Assembly: GCA_020433785.1 (NCBI GenBank)
Contig: JAGRCC010000354.1
Coordinates: 1-7,181 of the forward strand
Direction of reading: 5' to 3'
Source of the DNA: Anaerolineae bacterium
GTDB taxonomy: Bacteria > Chloroflexota > Anaerolineae > 4572-78 > J111
DNA: 7,181 bases
The notes below the pieces were generated by a model that was given only the letters and a program-made list of their open reading frames with translations, did not search any database and was not told the DNA's origin. Positions within the stretch are counted from its first letter, which is position 1, and each line of letters starts with the position of its first letter. The translations under genes and the position numbers were made by a program. Shown here piece by piece: positions 5,895 to 7,181 of this stretch.

Positions 5895-6008
5895 GATTGG
5901 TCCAGATCAAGCTGTTTGATCGAGAAAGCCGATCACACCAGCGGGCTAGCCTGGTGGCGCACCGCGCATTTAAGAACACTGGACCAATCTATTTTTGTCG
6001 CCAGCTAG
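5895..6008 (+). other. Unassigned structured leader segment between the riboswitch terminator and metY
   Basis: GATTGGTCCAG (5895-5905) is perfectly complementary to CTGGACCAATC (5979-5989), giving an 11-base-pair closing helix followed by TATTTTTG. Inside lie GATCAA-GCTGT-TTGATC (5905-5921, sharing one base with the outer helix) and CACCAG with CTGGTG (5936-5941/5951-5956). A competing helix is possible: CTAGC and TGGCG (5946-5950, 5955-5959, with CTGG bulged) pair with CGCCA-GCTAG (5999-6008). This helix crosses the outer one. The arrangement resembles a terminator with alternative pairing, or a multi-branch RNA domain. No open reading frame with a ribosome site is evident here. I cannot assign it to a known RNA family. 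Confidence 0.5.
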
Positions 6009-6040
6009 CCTTAGTAGGATGATTCGTTTATCAAATTATC

Positions 6041-6046
6041 AAGGAG
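6041..6046 (+). promoter_or_regulatory. Ribosome binding site of the metY-like gene
   Basis: AAGGAG lies 11 bases before ATG 6058, slightly long spacing but the only good site; the protein's conserved N-terminal region follows directly. Confidence 0.7.
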
Positions 6047-6057
6047 AGATACTAACA

Positions 6058-7181
<1,124 letters not shown>

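Noticed and set aside
5950..5970. Resemblance of GGTGGCGCACCGCG (5953-5966) to the T-box antiterminator motif GGGTGGNACCGCG, which would suggest a tRNA-sensing leader
   Set aside because: The spacing has two extra bases. There is no recognisable stem I with AGTA/GA motifs or specifier loop in the roughly 60 bases available after the S-box terminator, and no matching downstream helix half of the CGTCCC type. Chance similarity in a GC-rich patch is more likely, though a search with the Rfam T-box model would settle it.
5795..6022. Open frame of 75 codons across the riboswitch and leader
   Set aside because: It runs through the aptamer, the terminator and the structured segment, and has no ribosome binding site. 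The RNA structure explains this sequence better.

Overview
The window looks like chromosomal DNA of a free-living bacterium, most plausibly a member of the Chloroflexota. That is an inference from three things: a SAM-I (S-box) riboswitch ahead of an O-acetylhomoserine sulfhydrylase gene, a GAF-rich soluble histidine kinase carrying its own receiver, and moderate base composition with TTG as well as ATG starts. No marker gene in the window proves the phylum. I see no insertion sequence, tRNA, rRNA or CRISPR array.

Layout. Bases 1-111 are the last 36 codons of an IclR-type regulator. A 210-residue protein of unknown function follows (166-798), then a bacterial indoleamine 2,3-dioxygenase (855-2003). 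All three run rightwards and may be one transcription unit. A hairpin with a T-run on each strand (2003-2035) closes this unit and also the two-gene leftward operon that converges on it. That operon reads, from right to left, a 917-residue hybrid sensor kinase (5413 down to 2660) and, 19 bases further on, a 194-residue receiver protein ending in one membrane helix (2640 down to 2056).

The gene-free stretch 5414-6057 is a divergent control region. Its left part holds AT-rich sequence with two inverted repeats in front of the kinase, then two short stem-loops (5542-5580). I see nothing convincing in 5581-5653. A strong sigma-70-type promoter (5654-5682) drives the rightward transcript. This transcript carries the S-box aptamer (5708-5831), an antiterminator/terminator switch (5825-5886), and then a second structured segment (5895-6008) that the S-box does not explain. 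The metY-like gene starts at 6058 and runs off the window after 374 codons.

How the parts work together. The left block points to tryptophan oxidation by a haem dioxygenase, perhaps under an IclR regulator, although no other kynurenine-pathway enzyme is in view. The middle block is a signalling pair in which a kinase without membrane helices is encoded next to a receiver that appears to be membrane-anchored. The right block is sulfur amino acid synthesis, repressed by S-adenosylmethionine through transcription attenuation, with a possible second RNA-based control layer.
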